Below, piece after piece: positions 52,617 through 60,034 of a stretch of 64,000 bases of DNA. Made by a program: the position numbers and the translations under genes. The notes below the pieces were generated by a model. It made no database searches and had not been told where the DNA came from. It worked only from the letters and a program-made list of their open reading frames with translations. Every line of letters starts with the position of its first letter. The stretch's first letter is position 1. The DNA lies in NCBI GenBank assembly GCA_965227045.1, contig OZ245718.1, positions 2,976,001 to 3,040,000 on the forward strand, written 5' to 3'. The stretch comes from UBA10649 sp965227045 (GTDB taxonomy: Bacteria; Actinomycetota; Actinomycetes; S36-B12).

Positions 52617-53314
52617 TCCTCTCGATCGACACGTCGACGGCTCTGACGTCTGTGTCGATCACGGATGCCGACGACGTCGTTGTCGAGTCGTCGCATCTGG
52701 ATGCACGCAAGCACGCCGAGGTGCTGGCGCCGATGCTCAGCACGGTGCTCGCGCACGTCGATCGCTCCGACGTGGATGCCGTCGCCGTCGGCGTCGGACC
52801 AGGGCCGTACACGGGCATGCGCGTGGGCATCGCGTCCGCGACCGCGTTCGCGGCCGCGTGGGGTCTGCCCGTCTTCGGGCTGTGCTCACTCGACGCGATC
52901 GCCGAGTACCGCTGCGCCACGGCCGTGTCCGGCCCGTTCGCAGTGGCCAGTGACGCGCGTCGGCAGGAGATCTACTGGGCGCGGTACGACGAGCGGGGTG
53001 CGCGCATCGATGGCCCCCGCGTCGGACGGCGTGCGGACATCGATGCGCACGTGCTCTCCGGCGAGTGGATTGGTGATCTCGGCGCGGACCAGCCGACGGG
53101 CGTCGCTTCGGTGCATCCGCACGCATCGTGGGTCGGTCGACGCGTCGTGCGCCTGTTGCGGGCCGGGGCGCTCGTCGCGACGGCGGACGCCATCTTGTCG
53201 ATCCATGGGGCCGACGGCGGCAGCACGTCGGATGCCCTTCGTGGCATGGATCTGCTGCCCCCGCGCCCGCTGTACATCAGGCGTCCCGACGCCGCCCCGG
53301 CCAGCGCGCCGTGA
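52613..53314 (+). CDS. tsaB: tRNA t6A-modification partner TsaB
   Basis: A 233-residue ASKHA-fold protein, the inactive partner that dimerises with TsaD. It begins ILSIDTSTALTSVSI and has the conserved VAVGVGPGPYTGMRVGIASA, GLCSLDAIA and SDARRQEIYWARY. As expected for TsaB, the TsaD metal-binding histidines are missing. GTG start in a GTGA overlap with tsaE and an overlap with rimI at the end. Confidence 0.95.
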   Translation: MILSIDTSTALTSVSITDADDVVVESSHLDARKHAEVLAPMLSTVLAHVDRSDVDAVAVGVGPGPYTGMRVGIASATAFAAAWGLPVFGLCSLDAIAEYRCATAVSGPFAVASDARRQEIYWARYDERGARIDGPRVGRRADIDAHVLSGEWIGDLGADQPTGVASVHPHASWVGRRVVRLLRAGALVATADAILSIHGADGGSTSDALRGMDLLPPRPLYIRRPDAAPASAP

Positions 53315-53757
53315 ACGTGGAGGAGATGCGTTGGTGGCACGTGGCCGCGGTCGCGGAGTTGGAATCGACGTTGTTTCCCGATGACCCGTGGTCTGTCGAG
53401 CAGTTCTGGCAGGAGCTGGCGCAGGACACCAGAACGTATGTGGTCGCCCAGGACGACGGGCAGGTCGCGGGCTACGCGGGGGCGTTCATCATGGCTCCGG
53501 ACAGCGACCTGCAGACCATCGCGATCTCGCCGTCGTGTCAGGGCCGAGGACTCGCGCGGCAGATGCTGACCGCGTTGATCGAGCGCGCGAGCGAGTCCGG
53601 CTGCACACACATGCTGCTGGAGGTGCGCGAGGACAACGCCCGCGCAATCGCCCTGTATGAGGGGATGGCGTTCGAGCGGATCAGCGAGCGGCCCCGTTAT
53701 TACCCCGACGGAGCCGCCGCGATCATCATGCGACGTCGACTCGTTCCAGCTCGATAG
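53311..53757 (+). CDS. rimI: RimI-type N-acetyltransferase
   Basis: A 148-residue GNAT-fold enzyme, classically the acetylase of the S18 N terminus and in mycobacteria a broader N-alpha acetyltransferase. The acetyl-CoA site is visible in ISPSCQGRGLARQMLTALIE, followed by LEVREDNARAIALYEGMAFE and RPRYYPDGAAAIIMRR. GTG start in a GTGA overlap with tsaB. Its last 32 bases overlap the opposite-strand Clp-N gene. In other actinomycetes tsaD normally follows directly. Confidence 0.93.
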   Translation: MNVEEMRWWHVAAVAELESTLFPDDPWSVEQFWQELAQDTRTYVVAQDDGQVAGYAGAFIMAPDSDLQTIAISPSCQGRGLARQMLTALIERASESGCTHMLLEVREDNARAIALYEGMAFERISERPRYYPDGAAAIIMRRRLVPAR

Positions 53758-54274
53758 TTGCGAGAGCTCGGAGCTCGGCGATCGGCATGAGGTCCTCGAC
53801 GAGTGTGCGCACCGTGTCGGTCGGATCCTTGGTGATGCCGAGGATCAGGTGCTCGTCGGTTATCCGCCGGTCGTGACGGGAGACCGTCGCCCGCATGGCG
53901 TTCTCCAGGGATTTGCGGGTCGCTTGTGTGAAGGGCTCACGCAGGGGTTTGCCGAACAGGCTCCGACGGCGTGGGCGCCCGGCGCGATGCCATGCGTCCG
54001 GGCCGAAGTTCGTCGTGACGGCGTCACGGATGGCCTCCAGGTCGATTCCGATAGTGCGCAGTGCGACTGCATCGTCGACTTCGGGGTCGGCTGCCCGCAG
54101 GGCCTGCCTCACGCGTTCCCGCTCGAAGCCTGCGCTGGCAAGAACCGGGCTGCCTTGCGCGACCAGGGCAAGCAGCACGTGCTCGGGCGCGACCTGGTCG
54201 GCGCCCAAGGCCCGTGCTTCTAGCACCGCCTCGTGAACCGCGTGCCGGGCGGAGGATGTGAATCGTTCGAACAT
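53726..54274 (-). CDS. Stand-alone Clp N-domain protein
   Basis: A 182-residue protein made of the double helical repeat found at the N terminus of ClpA/ClpC/ClpB, with no ATPase part. Repeat 1 is FERFTSSARHAVHEAVLEAR with ADQVAPEHVLLALV (about 3-45). Repeat 2 is EPFTQATRKSLENAMRATVS with RITDEHLILGITKD (about 110-155). An Arg-rich linker (RAGRPRRRSLFGKP) sits between. Such domains bind substrates or adaptors of Clp proteases, so this may present or sequester proteins, but that is inference. It is co-directional with the small HTH gene two bases upstream, and the pair lies between rimI and tsaD. Confidence 0.85.
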   Translation of the reverse strand: MFERFTSSARHAVHEAVLEARALGADQVAPEHVLLALVAQGSPVLASAGFERERVRQALRAADPEVDDAVALRTIGIDLEAIRDAVTTNFGPDAWHRAGRPRRRSLFGKPLREPFTQATRKSLENAMRATVSRHDRRITDEHLILGITKDPTDTVRTLVEDLMPIAELRALATIELERVDVA

Positions 54275-54276
54275 GA

Positions 54277-54483
54277 CTAGTCCTTTCCGTGCTTTTGCTG
54301 GACGGCCTGGCGGGTCACGCCGAGGACGTCGGCGATGGCGGCCCAGCTCAGGCCCTGTCGTCGGGCGTTGGCGACCTGGATGTTCTCCATGCGCTCGGTC
54401 AGTCGTCGCAGGGCGGCGACGGCCCGAAGGCCGATGAGCGGGTCGGTCGATCCGAGGTTCTCGTCAAGTGCTGAAGTGCTCAT
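54277..54483 (-). CDS. Small helix-turn-helix protein, probable autoregulator
   Basis: A 68-residue protein. A helix-turn-helix is visible at about residues 44-64 (LSWAAIADVLGVTRQAVQQK), after a helical region with LRRLTERMENIQVANARRQG that may dimerise. ATG 54483 is chosen because the -10 TTATCT ends nine bases upstream, suggesting a leaderless mRNA. A longer start at 54513 would run through the operator. It is two bases from the Clp-N gene and upstream of it in the same operon. Two perfect palindromes cover its promoter, the expected layout for self-repression. The family is unnamed to me. Confidence 0.8.
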   Translation of the reverse strand: MSTSALDENLGSTDPLIGLRAVAALRRLTERMENIQVANARRQGLSWAAIADVLGVTRQAVQQKHGKD

Positions 54484-54487
54484 GAGT

Positions 54488-54503
54488 GTCAAGATAACTT
54501 GAC
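54488..54503. promoter_or_regulatory. Operator O1 of the HTH/Clp-N operon
   Basis: A perfect 16-bp palindrome, GTCAAG-N4-CTTGAC, overlapping the -10 box of the HTH gene. Confidence 0.7.
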
Positions 54504-54520
54504 GCTCTCTCACTTGTCAA
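54492..54520 (-). promoter_or_regulatory. Promoter of the HTH/Clp-N operon
   Basis: On the minus strand TTGACA (54520-54515) and TTATCT (54497-54492) have an exact 17-base spacer, a near-consensus promoter. Transcription should start within a base or two of the ATG at 54483. Confidence 0.7.
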
Positions 54521-54531
54521 GAAATCTTGAC
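54516..54531. promoter_or_regulatory. Operator O2 of the HTH/Clp-N operon
   Basis: A second perfect palindrome, GTCAAGA-AA-TCTTGAC, overlapping the -35 box. Its centre lies 28 bp from that of O1. The site also lies about 30 bases upstream of tsaD on the other strand, so it may affect tsaD. Confidence 0.7.
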
Positions 54532-54558
54532 ACCACGTGCTCTGGCACGCTGGGCCGC

Positions 54559-55599
54559 ATGGAGCCCCTCGTCCTCGGCATCGAGACCTCGTGCGACGAG
54601 ACGGGTATCGGGATCGTTCGTGGCAACCTGCTCCTGGCGAATGAGATCGCATCGAGTGTCGAGGAGCACGCCAGGTTCGGCGGAGTCGTGCCCGAGGTCG
54701 CCAGTCGTGCGCACCTCGAGGCGATCGGGCCGGCTCTCGACCGCGCGCTGGCGAGTGCGGGTGTCGGGTTCGCCGACCTCGATGCCATCGCGGTGACCGC
54801 TGGCCCCGGGCTGGTCGGCGCGCTGCTCGTCGGCGTCTCGACGGCGAAGGCACTCGGCGTGGCCCTTGGCGTTCCCGTCTATGGCGTGAACCACCTCGTC
54901 GGCCATGTCGTCGTCGACGAACTTCAGCACGGGAGCCTTCCGGATCCGGTGATCGGACTGCTCGTATCCGGAGGGCATTCCTCTCTCCTGCTCGTCACCG
55001 ACGATGCGTCGACATTCGCGCCGCTCGGCCAGACGCTCGACGATGCGGCCGGCGAGGCGTTCGACAAGGTCGCGCGCCTGCTGGGCCTGCCGTTCCCCGG
55101 AGGTCCGTGGATCGATCGCATCGCCCGTGACGGGGATCCCGGCGCAATCGCGTTCCCCCGTGGGCTCACGCAGGCCGCCGATCTGGAGCGCCATCCCTAC
55201 GACTTCTCGTTCTCAGGGCTGAAGTCCGCGGTCGCGCGGTGGGTGCGCGCACGAGAGGCCGCGGGGGAGCCGGTGCCCGTGGCCGACGTCGCAGCGTCAT
55301 GTCAGGAGGCCATCGCCGACGTGCTGACCGCGAAGACTGTTGCTGCCTGCAGAGCGATGGGCGTGCAGCACGTGATTCTCGGCGGCGGTGTCGCCGCCAA
55401 CTCGAGGTTGCGGCAGATGGCGCAGGACCGTTGCGATGCCGCGGGTATCCAATTGCGGGTGCCACGCGCGGAACTGTGCACCGACAACGGCGCGATGGTC
55501 GCCGTGCTGGGCGCGCGCCTGGTGTCGGCGGGTGTCCCCGCATCCGGCCTCGACTTCGCGACGACGTCGAACCTGTCGGTGACGAGGTCGGTCGCGTGA
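54559..55599 (+). CDS. tsaD: tRNA threonylcarbamoyl transferase TsaD
   Basis: A 346-residue enzyme that transfers threonylcarbamoyl to A37 of tRNA. The ASKHA fold opens VLGIETSCDETGIGIV, the metal site includes His112 and His116 in NHLVGH, and LVSGGHSSLL, DDAAGEAFDKVARLLGLPFP, FSFSGLKSAV and ILGGGVAANSRLR are all family motifs. ATG 54559 has no clear Shine-Dalgarno. Its partners TsaB and TsaE lie upstream across the Clp-N/HTH pair. The stop overlaps the next gene by four bases. Confidence 0.97.
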   Translation: MEPLVLGIETSCDETGIGIVRGNLLLANEIASSVEEHARFGGVVPEVASRAHLEAIGPALDRALASAGVGFADLDAIAVTAGPGLVGALLVGVSTAKALGVALGVPVYGVNHLVGHVVVDELQHGSLPDPVIGLLVSGGHSSLLLVTDDASTFAPLGQTLDDAAGEAFDKVARLLGLPFPGGPWIDRIARDGDPGAIAFPRGLTQAADLERHPYDFSFSGLKSAVARWVRAREAAGEPVPVADVAASCQEAIADVLTAKTVAACRAMGVQHVILGGGVAANSRLRQMAQDRCDAAGIQLRVPRAELCTDNGAMVAVLGARLVSAGVPASGLDFATTSNLSVTRSVA

Positions 55600-56519
55600 C
55601 GACCCGCGCTACAGCCGACTGGGCGCAGTTGTTCGGGGGCGGCCCCGTATTGGTCGACGGCGGACTGTCCACTCAGCTCGAACGGCGTGGGCACGAAGTC
55701 TCCGGTCAGCTGTGGACCGGGCGCGTCCTGCTTGATGATCCCGAAGCCGTGACGCAGGCGCAGCGTGACTTCGTCGCTGCGGGTGCTGGAGTGGTCATCA
55801 CGGCGAGCTATCAGGTGTCCAGGCCCGGCTTCCTCGAGGTCGGCATGACCGCGGATCAGGCCGATGCCGCGCTGCTGTCCAGCATCGCTGCAGCTCGCGC
55901 TGCAACCGGCGCGGCCCCCGTTCGCGTCGCGGCAAGTGTCGGCCCGTACGGCGCGATCCTGCACGACGGCTCGGAGTACCGCGGCAACTACGGCCTGTCG
56001 CGCGAGAGTCTCTCCGCGTTCCATCGAGATCGCATTGCCGTCCTTGTCTCGGGAGGTCCGGACCTGCTTGCGGTCGAGACGATTCCCGATGCGCTCGAGG
56101 CCGAGGCGATTGCCGACGTACTCCGCGAGTACCCGCAGGTGCCGGCCTGGATGACCTTCTCGGCGGCAGACGGCGAGAGGCTGTGGGCGGGCCAGCCAAT
56201 CGAGGACGCCGTACGTGCGGCGGTCCGGGCGCCGAATGTCATCGCGGTCGGCATCAACTGCACCGATCCTCGCTATGTGACCGAGCTCCTGCAGCGGATC
56301 GGGCACGTCACCGACCTGCCCTTGGTGGTCTACCCGAACGCTGGTGGCTCGTGGGATTCGGGAAGCCGGACGTGGGACGACGCGGGCGGTGCGCAGTTCC
56401 CGCAGTCCGTCATCTCCGCATGGATCGCGGCAGGCGCCACGGCAGTCGGCGGGTGCTGTGGCACCGACGACCGGACCATCAGCCAGATCGCCTCGGTGCT
56501 GGCCGGCAGACAATCCTGA
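55596..56519 (+). CDS. mmuM: Homocysteine S-methyltransferase family protein
   Basis: A 307-residue zinc-dependent methyltransferase of the MmuM/YagD type, which makes methionine from homocysteine and S-methylmethionine (or AdoMet). It begins with VDGGLSTQLERRGH, has ITASYQVSRPGF and carries the zinc cysteines in GINCTDP and GGCCGTDD. GTG start in a GTGA overlap with tsaD, so both may share one mRNA, though a functional link is not evident. Its end overlaps the convergent methyltransferase gene by 41 bases. Confidence 0.9.
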   Translation: MTTRATADWAQLFGGGPVLVDGGLSTQLERRGHEVSGQLWTGRVLLDDPEAVTQAQRDFVAAGAGVVITASYQVSRPGFLEVGMTADQADAALLSSIAAARAATGAAPVRVAASVGPYGAILHDGSEYRGNYGLSRESLSAFHRDRIAVLVSGGPDLLAVETIPDALEAEAIADVLREYPQVPAWMTFSAADGERLWAGQPIEDAVRAAVRAPNVIAVGINCTDPRYVTELLQRIGHVTDLPLVVYPNAGGSWDSGSRTWDDAGGAQFPQSVISAWIAAGATAVGGCCGTDDRTISQIASVLAGRQS

Positions 56520-57729
56520 CAGTCCGACCCGCGCGCCGGGTCATCACGAGCACGTGGTCGTTTCCCTCGCGCCGATCGAGTTCGCGCAGGACGGCGTGCG
56601 GAGCGACTCCGGCATCACGGCTCTTGACGGTCAGGCCGTCTACGCCCAGCCGATCGAGTTGGCGTCGCTGGCTCGTGGTGCTGCCCTGCAACTCCTCGAT
56701 CACCGCAAACGACCGCAGGTAGACCGCGTCTGTCTCCTCCGGGCTGGCGAGCCAGGTGCTTTCCGCGTCGAACGACCAGACGCCCGGATTGGCGCGCAGC
56801 ACCGCGCTGACCGCGTGCGCCTTGAGGATCGCCGGATCGGGTTCGTGCAGCCAGTGGCACGAACCGGTGGGTCGTGCGTCGTACGGCTCGTCGTCGGCGT
56901 CGATGGTCACCACGTCGTCGCCGACCCACACCGTGGCACGCCGAGGCGTGTCGAGGATGGGCCACGAGTAGATCGCACACTCCACGACGGTCCGGTTGAC
57001 GCTCACCCACTCCGCGCACCAGCTCGGGGGAGTGCGGAACGACGGTGCCACCTTCGCCGCTATTCGGGGATGGGCGAGTGACTCAACCCACGGCCATGGC
57101 GGGGACCATCGCGATGGATCCCGCTCGGGCCGTGCGCGGAGGTCGGCACCGCGCGCCCCGTCGCTGTCGCGCCTGGCGGGGTCGACGAACACCACATCCG
57201 AGGGGGCGAGGTTGCGGATCAGTTCGTCGACGACGCCGGGCTGGGTCGAGTCGGCGTGCACGACCTTGATCGTCGGGCAGTTGTGCCCCAGCAGCGCCGC
57301 GATCGACTCGTCGCGTTCCACCGCCGTGACGTCCAGTCCGGCTGCCGCGAAGGCCGCGGAGTCGAAGCCAAGGCCGCCGGTCAGGTCGACAACGCGGCGC
57401 ACGCCCGCCGCTCGCAACTGCGCGGCGCGGTAGGCCGCCACCTCGGGCCGAGTCGCCTGCTCGAGTCCGTCGCGAGTCAGGAGCAGCCTGCTGGCATCCA
57501 GCCCGTAGCGCAGTCGCGCCAGGCGGCGCAGTTCGACCTGATCGAGCGCGGCGGACGCGCGAGCCGGGTCGAGCGTGGGCAGGGCACGTCGCAGCCGCGT
57601 CGACGCGGCCACCGGATCGTCCGGACAGGCCTCGATCGCCGCCTGCGCGGCCGCGATTGCCACGCCAGAATCCGGGCCGGCCATCCAGGCGGCCAGGGCT
57701 GCTGGCGCATCCACGTCGGGGGTTGGCAC
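56479..57729 (-). CDS. Class I SAM-dependent methyltransferase, THUMP-like type
   Basis: A 416-residue methyltransferase-like protein. The Rossmann SAM-binding site is VVDLTGGLGFDSAAFA, followed by VTAVERDES (acidic ribose-binding strand) and the catalytic-type motif VVFVDPARRD. An N-terminal helical Ala-rich region (about 1-90) precedes it and a C-terminal THUMP-like domain follows. Proteins of this architecture are found across actinomycetes and probably modify RNA, but no substrate is known to me. GTG 57729 is chosen because CACAAT lies six bases upstream (leaderless); GTG 57747 would add six residues. Confidence 0.8.
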   Translation of the reverse strand: MPTPDVDAPAALAAWMAGPDSGVAIAAAQAAIEACPDDPVAASTRLRRALPTLDPARASAALDQVELRRLARLRYGLDASRLLLTRDGLEQATRPEVAAYRAAQLRAAGVRRVVDLTGGLGFDSAAFAAAGLDVTAVERDESIAALLGHNCPTIKVVHADSTQPGVVDELIRNLAPSDVVFVDPARRDSDGARGADLRARPERDPSRWSPPWPWVESLAHPRIAAKVAPSFRTPPSWCAEWVSVNRTVVECAIYSWPILDTPRRATVWVGDDVVTIDADDEPYDARPTGSCHWLHEPDPAILKAHAVSAVLRANPGVWSFDAESTWLASPEETDAVYLRSFAVIEELQGSTTSQRRQLDRLGVDGLTVKSRDAGVAPHAVLRELDRREGNDHVLVMTRRAGRTVRIVCRPAPRRSG

Positions 57730-57735
57730 GGCGCC

Positions 57736-57741
57736 ATTGTG
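57736..57741 (-). promoter_or_regulatory. Putative -10 box for a leaderless methyltransferase transcript
   Basis: CACAAT on the minus strand, six bases before GTG 57729. It lies just upstream of the divergent groES promoter region. Confidence 0.4.
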
Positions 57742-57754
57742 GTGCACCGCGGCG

Positions 57755-57781
57755 CTGGCACTCGACTTGACGGAGTGCTAA
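57755..57781. promoter_or_regulatory. CIRCE element 1 (HrcA operator) of groES
   Basis: CTGGCACTC (57755-57763), nine bases, then GAGTGCTAA (57773-57781). This matches the heat-shock CIRCE consensus TTAGCACTC-N9-GAGTGCTAA in all of the right arm and seven of nine left positions. It overlaps the -35 box of the groES promoter. Confidence 0.88.
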
Positions 57782-57795
57782 TCCCTGCGTAATGT
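57767..57795 (+). promoter_or_regulatory. Promoter of groES-groEL
   Basis: TTGACG (57767-57772) and TAATGT (57790-57795) with a 17-base spacer, lying across CIRCE 1. HrcA binding would block RNA polymerase, with relief on heat stress. Confidence 0.7.
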
Positions 57796-57800
57796 CGGAT

Positions 57801-57827
57801 CTGGCACTCCCCACCTGGGACTGCCAG
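57801..57827. promoter_or_regulatory. CIRCE-like element 2 of groES
   Basis: CTGGCACTC (57801-57809), nine bases, then GACTGCCAG (57819-57827). The left arm is identical to that of CIRCE 1, and the right arm is its complement except for one base. Two CIRCE sites in front of groES are also known in mycobacteria and Streptomyces. Confidence 0.7.
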
Positions 57828-57883
57828 ATAAACCGATCGCCGCCCTCGCGGGTGGCCCATCGACGCACTCGGAGGATGTAACC

Positions 57884-58183
57884 GTGTCGGTCTCCATCAA
57901 GCCGCTCGAGGATCGCATTTTGGTCCAGACTCTCGAAGCCGAGCAGACCACTGCTTCCGGCCTCGTTATCCCTGACACCGCCAAGGAGAAGCCCCAGGAG
58001 GGCAAGGTTCTGGCAGTCGGCCCAGGCCGTTTCGATGAGGATGGCGCCAAGCGCATCCCCCTCGACATCAAGGTCGGCGACGTTGTCATCTACAGCAAGT
58101 ACGGCGGCACCGAGGTCAAGTACGACGGCGAGGAGTACCTGCTCCTGTCCGCTCGCGACGTCCTCGCCATCGTCGAGAAGTAA
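57884..58183 (+). CDS. groES: Co-chaperonin GroES
   Basis: A 99-residue lid of the GroEL folding chamber. GTG start. It begins SVSIKPLEDRILVQTLEAEQ, has the mobile-loop region TTASGLVIPDTAKEKPQEGK and the end SKYGGTEVKYDGEEYLLL. Two CIRCE sites lie upstream. It is followed 80 bases later by groEL, with an imperfect hairpin (58197-58205 with 58218-58226) in the gap. Confidence 0.98.
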   Translation: MSVSIKPLEDRILVQTLEAEQTTASGLVIPDTAKEKPQEGKVLAVGPGRFDEDGAKRIPLDIKVGDVVIYSKYGGTEVKYDGEEYLLLSARDVLAIVEK

Positions 58184-58263
58184 GCCATCGCTGATTGGCC
58201 CGTCGTGTACTTCTACGCGGCGGGCCTCTCACGTCCGTGAACACGCCTGCAGAGAGTTGACGC

Positions 58264-59898
58264 ATGTCCAAGATCCTGGAGTTTGACGAGGACGCCCGCC
58301 GCAGCCTCGAGCGCGGAGTGAACGCGCTCGCTGACGCCGTCCGCGTGACGCTTGGCCCGAAGGGCCGCAACGTCGTCATCGACAAGAAGTGGGGCGCTCC
58401 CACGATCACGAACGACGGCGTGACCATCGCCCGCGAGATCGAGCTTGAGGATCCCTACGAGAACCTCGGCGCGCAGCTGGCCAAGGAAGTCGCCACCAAG
58501 ACCAACGACGTTGCCGGTGACGGCACGACCACCGCGACAGTGCTGGCCCAGGCGATGGTCCGCGAGGGACTCAAGCAGGTTGCCGCAGGCGCCTCGCCTC
58601 TGGACATCAAGCGCGGCATCGACAAGGCCGTCAAGGCTGTGACCGACGAGCTGCTCAAGAACGCTCGCGAGGTTGCGGACAAGTCGGAGATCGCCGACGT
58701 CGCCACCATCTCCTCCCAGGACCGCGAGATCGGCGATCTCATCGCCGACGCGTTCGACAAGGTCGGCAAGGACGGTGTCATCTCCGTCGAGGAGTCCAGC
58801 ACCACCGGGCTTGAGCTTGAGTTCACCGAGGGCATGCAGTTCGACAAGGGCTACATCTCGGCGTACTTCGTCACCGATCCCGATCGCATGGAGACCGTGC
58901 TCGAGGACGGGCGCATCCTGCTCGTCCAGGGCAAGGTCGCCTCGGTGCAGGAACTGTTGCCGCTGCTGGAGAAGGTCGTCCAGTCCGGCAAGCCGCTGCT
59001 GATCATTGCCGAGGACGTCGAGGGTGAGGCGCTGTCGACCCTGGTCGTCAACCGCATCCGCGGCACGTTCTCCTCGGTTGCCGTCAAGGCTCCCGCCTTC
59101 GGTGATCGTCGCAAGGCGATCCTGCAGGACCTCGCGATCCTCACCGGTGCGCAGGTCGTGTCGGCTGAGGTCGGCCTCAAGCTCGACCAGGTCGGCCTCG
59201 AGGTACTCGGCAGCGCGCGCCGCATCGTCGTCACCAAGGACAACACCACGATCATCGACGGCGGCGGCAACGAGACCGACGTCAATGACCGTGTCGCGCA
59301 GATTCGCTCGGAGATCGAGCGGTCTGACTCGGACTGGGACAAGGAGAAGCTCCAGGAGCGGCTCGCGAAGATCTCCGGTGGCGTCGTCGTCATCAAGGTC
59401 GGCGGCCACACCGAGGTTGAGCTCAAGGAGAAGAAGCACCGGATCGAGGATGCCGTCTCCGCGACGCGCGCCGCGATCGAGGAGGGCATCGTCTCCGGTG
59501 GAGGCGCGGCTCTCGTCCAGGCCGTCAAGGTGCTCGAGGGCGACCTCGGCCTGACCGGCGACCAGGCGACCGGCGTTCGCATCGTGCGCCTGTCGGCCTC
59601 CGAGCCGTCGCGCTGGATCGCCGAGAACGCCGGTGAGCAGGGCTACGTCGTTGTCTCGCGTACCGCAGAGCTTCCCTTCGGACACGGCTTCAACGCCGCG
59701 ACCGGCGAGTACGTCGACCTCATCGCGGCCGGCGTCATCGACCCGGTCAAGGTGACCCGCTCGGCACTGCAGAACGCGGCGTCGATCGCAGCGATGCTGC
59801 TGACGACCGAGGCGCTCGTCGTGGAGAAGAAGGACGACGAGCCGGATTCCCCCGGCGGGCACGGACACAGCCACGGTCCCGGCGGTCACTCGCACTAG
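58264..59898 (+). CDS. groEL: Chaperonin GroEL with a histidine-rich tail (GroEL1 type)
   Basis: A 544-residue 60-kDa chaperonin. The equatorial ATP site includes GPKGRNVVIDKKWGAP and VAGDGTTTATVLAQAMV, and EEGIVSGGGAALVQA is near the end of the core. The C-terminal tail is not the usual GGM repeat but a Gly/His stretch (GGHGHSHGPGGHSH), the hallmark of the groES-linked GroEL1 of actinomycetes. A second GroEL with a GGM tail is usually present elsewhere in such genomes; it is not in this window. The gene ends at a perfect terminator. Confidence 0.97.
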   Translation: MSKILEFDEDARRSLERGVNALADAVRVTLGPKGRNVVIDKKWGAPTITNDGVTIAREIELEDPYENLGAQLAKEVATKTNDVAGDGTTTATVLAQAMVREGLKQVAAGASPLDIKRGIDKAVKAVTDELLKNAREVADKSEIADVATISSQDREIGDLIADAFDKVGKDGVISVEESSTTGLELEFTEGMQFDKGYISAYFVTDPDRMETVLEDGRILLVQGKVASVQELLPLLEKVVQSGKPLLIIAEDVEGEALSTLVVNRIRGTFSSVAVKAPAFGDRRKAILQDLAILTGAQVVSAEVGLKLDQVGLEVLGSARRIVVTKDNTTIIDGGGNETDVNDRVAQIRSEIERSDSDWDKEKLQERLAKISGGVVVIKVGGHTEVELKEKKHRIEDAVSATRAAIEEGIVSGGGAALVQAVKVLEGDLGLTGDQATGVRIVRLSASEPSRWIAENAGEQGYVVVSRTAELPFGHGFNAATGEYVDLIAAGVIDPVKVTRSALQNAASIAAMLLTTEALVVEKKDDEPDSPGGHGHSHGPGGHSH

Positions 59899-59930
59899 GT
59901 CACTCGCACGCCAGCAGCACCCCGAACACC

Positions 59931-59962
59931 AGAAGGCCCGGCGCTTCCGCGCCGGGCCTTCT
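59931..59962 (+). terminator. Terminator of groES-groEL
   Basis: A perfect 14-bp stem (59931-59944 with 59949-59962) with a TTCC loop, 32 bases after the groEL stop. Confidence 0.9.
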
Positions 59963-59967
59963 GCATG

Positions 59968-60030
59968 CGCCGACCTTGAGGTTGGCGTGTGTTTCGGTGC
60001 CTGATTCCCGCGCCAACCTCAAGGTCGGCG
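59968..60030. repeat. Intergenic palindrome of the CCGACCTTGAGGTT type, copy 2
   Basis: Perfect 20-base arms (59968-59987 and 60011-60030) flank a 23-base spacer between the groEL terminator and the whiB stop codon. It shares the core GCCGACCTTGAGGTT with the palindrome at 42484-42552. Confidence 0.88.
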
Positions 60031-60034
60031 GGGG

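Noticed and set aside
54527..54551. TTGACA (54527) with CACGCT as a tsaD promoter
   Set aside because: The spacer is only 13 bases and the -35 match comes from the operator palindrome itself.
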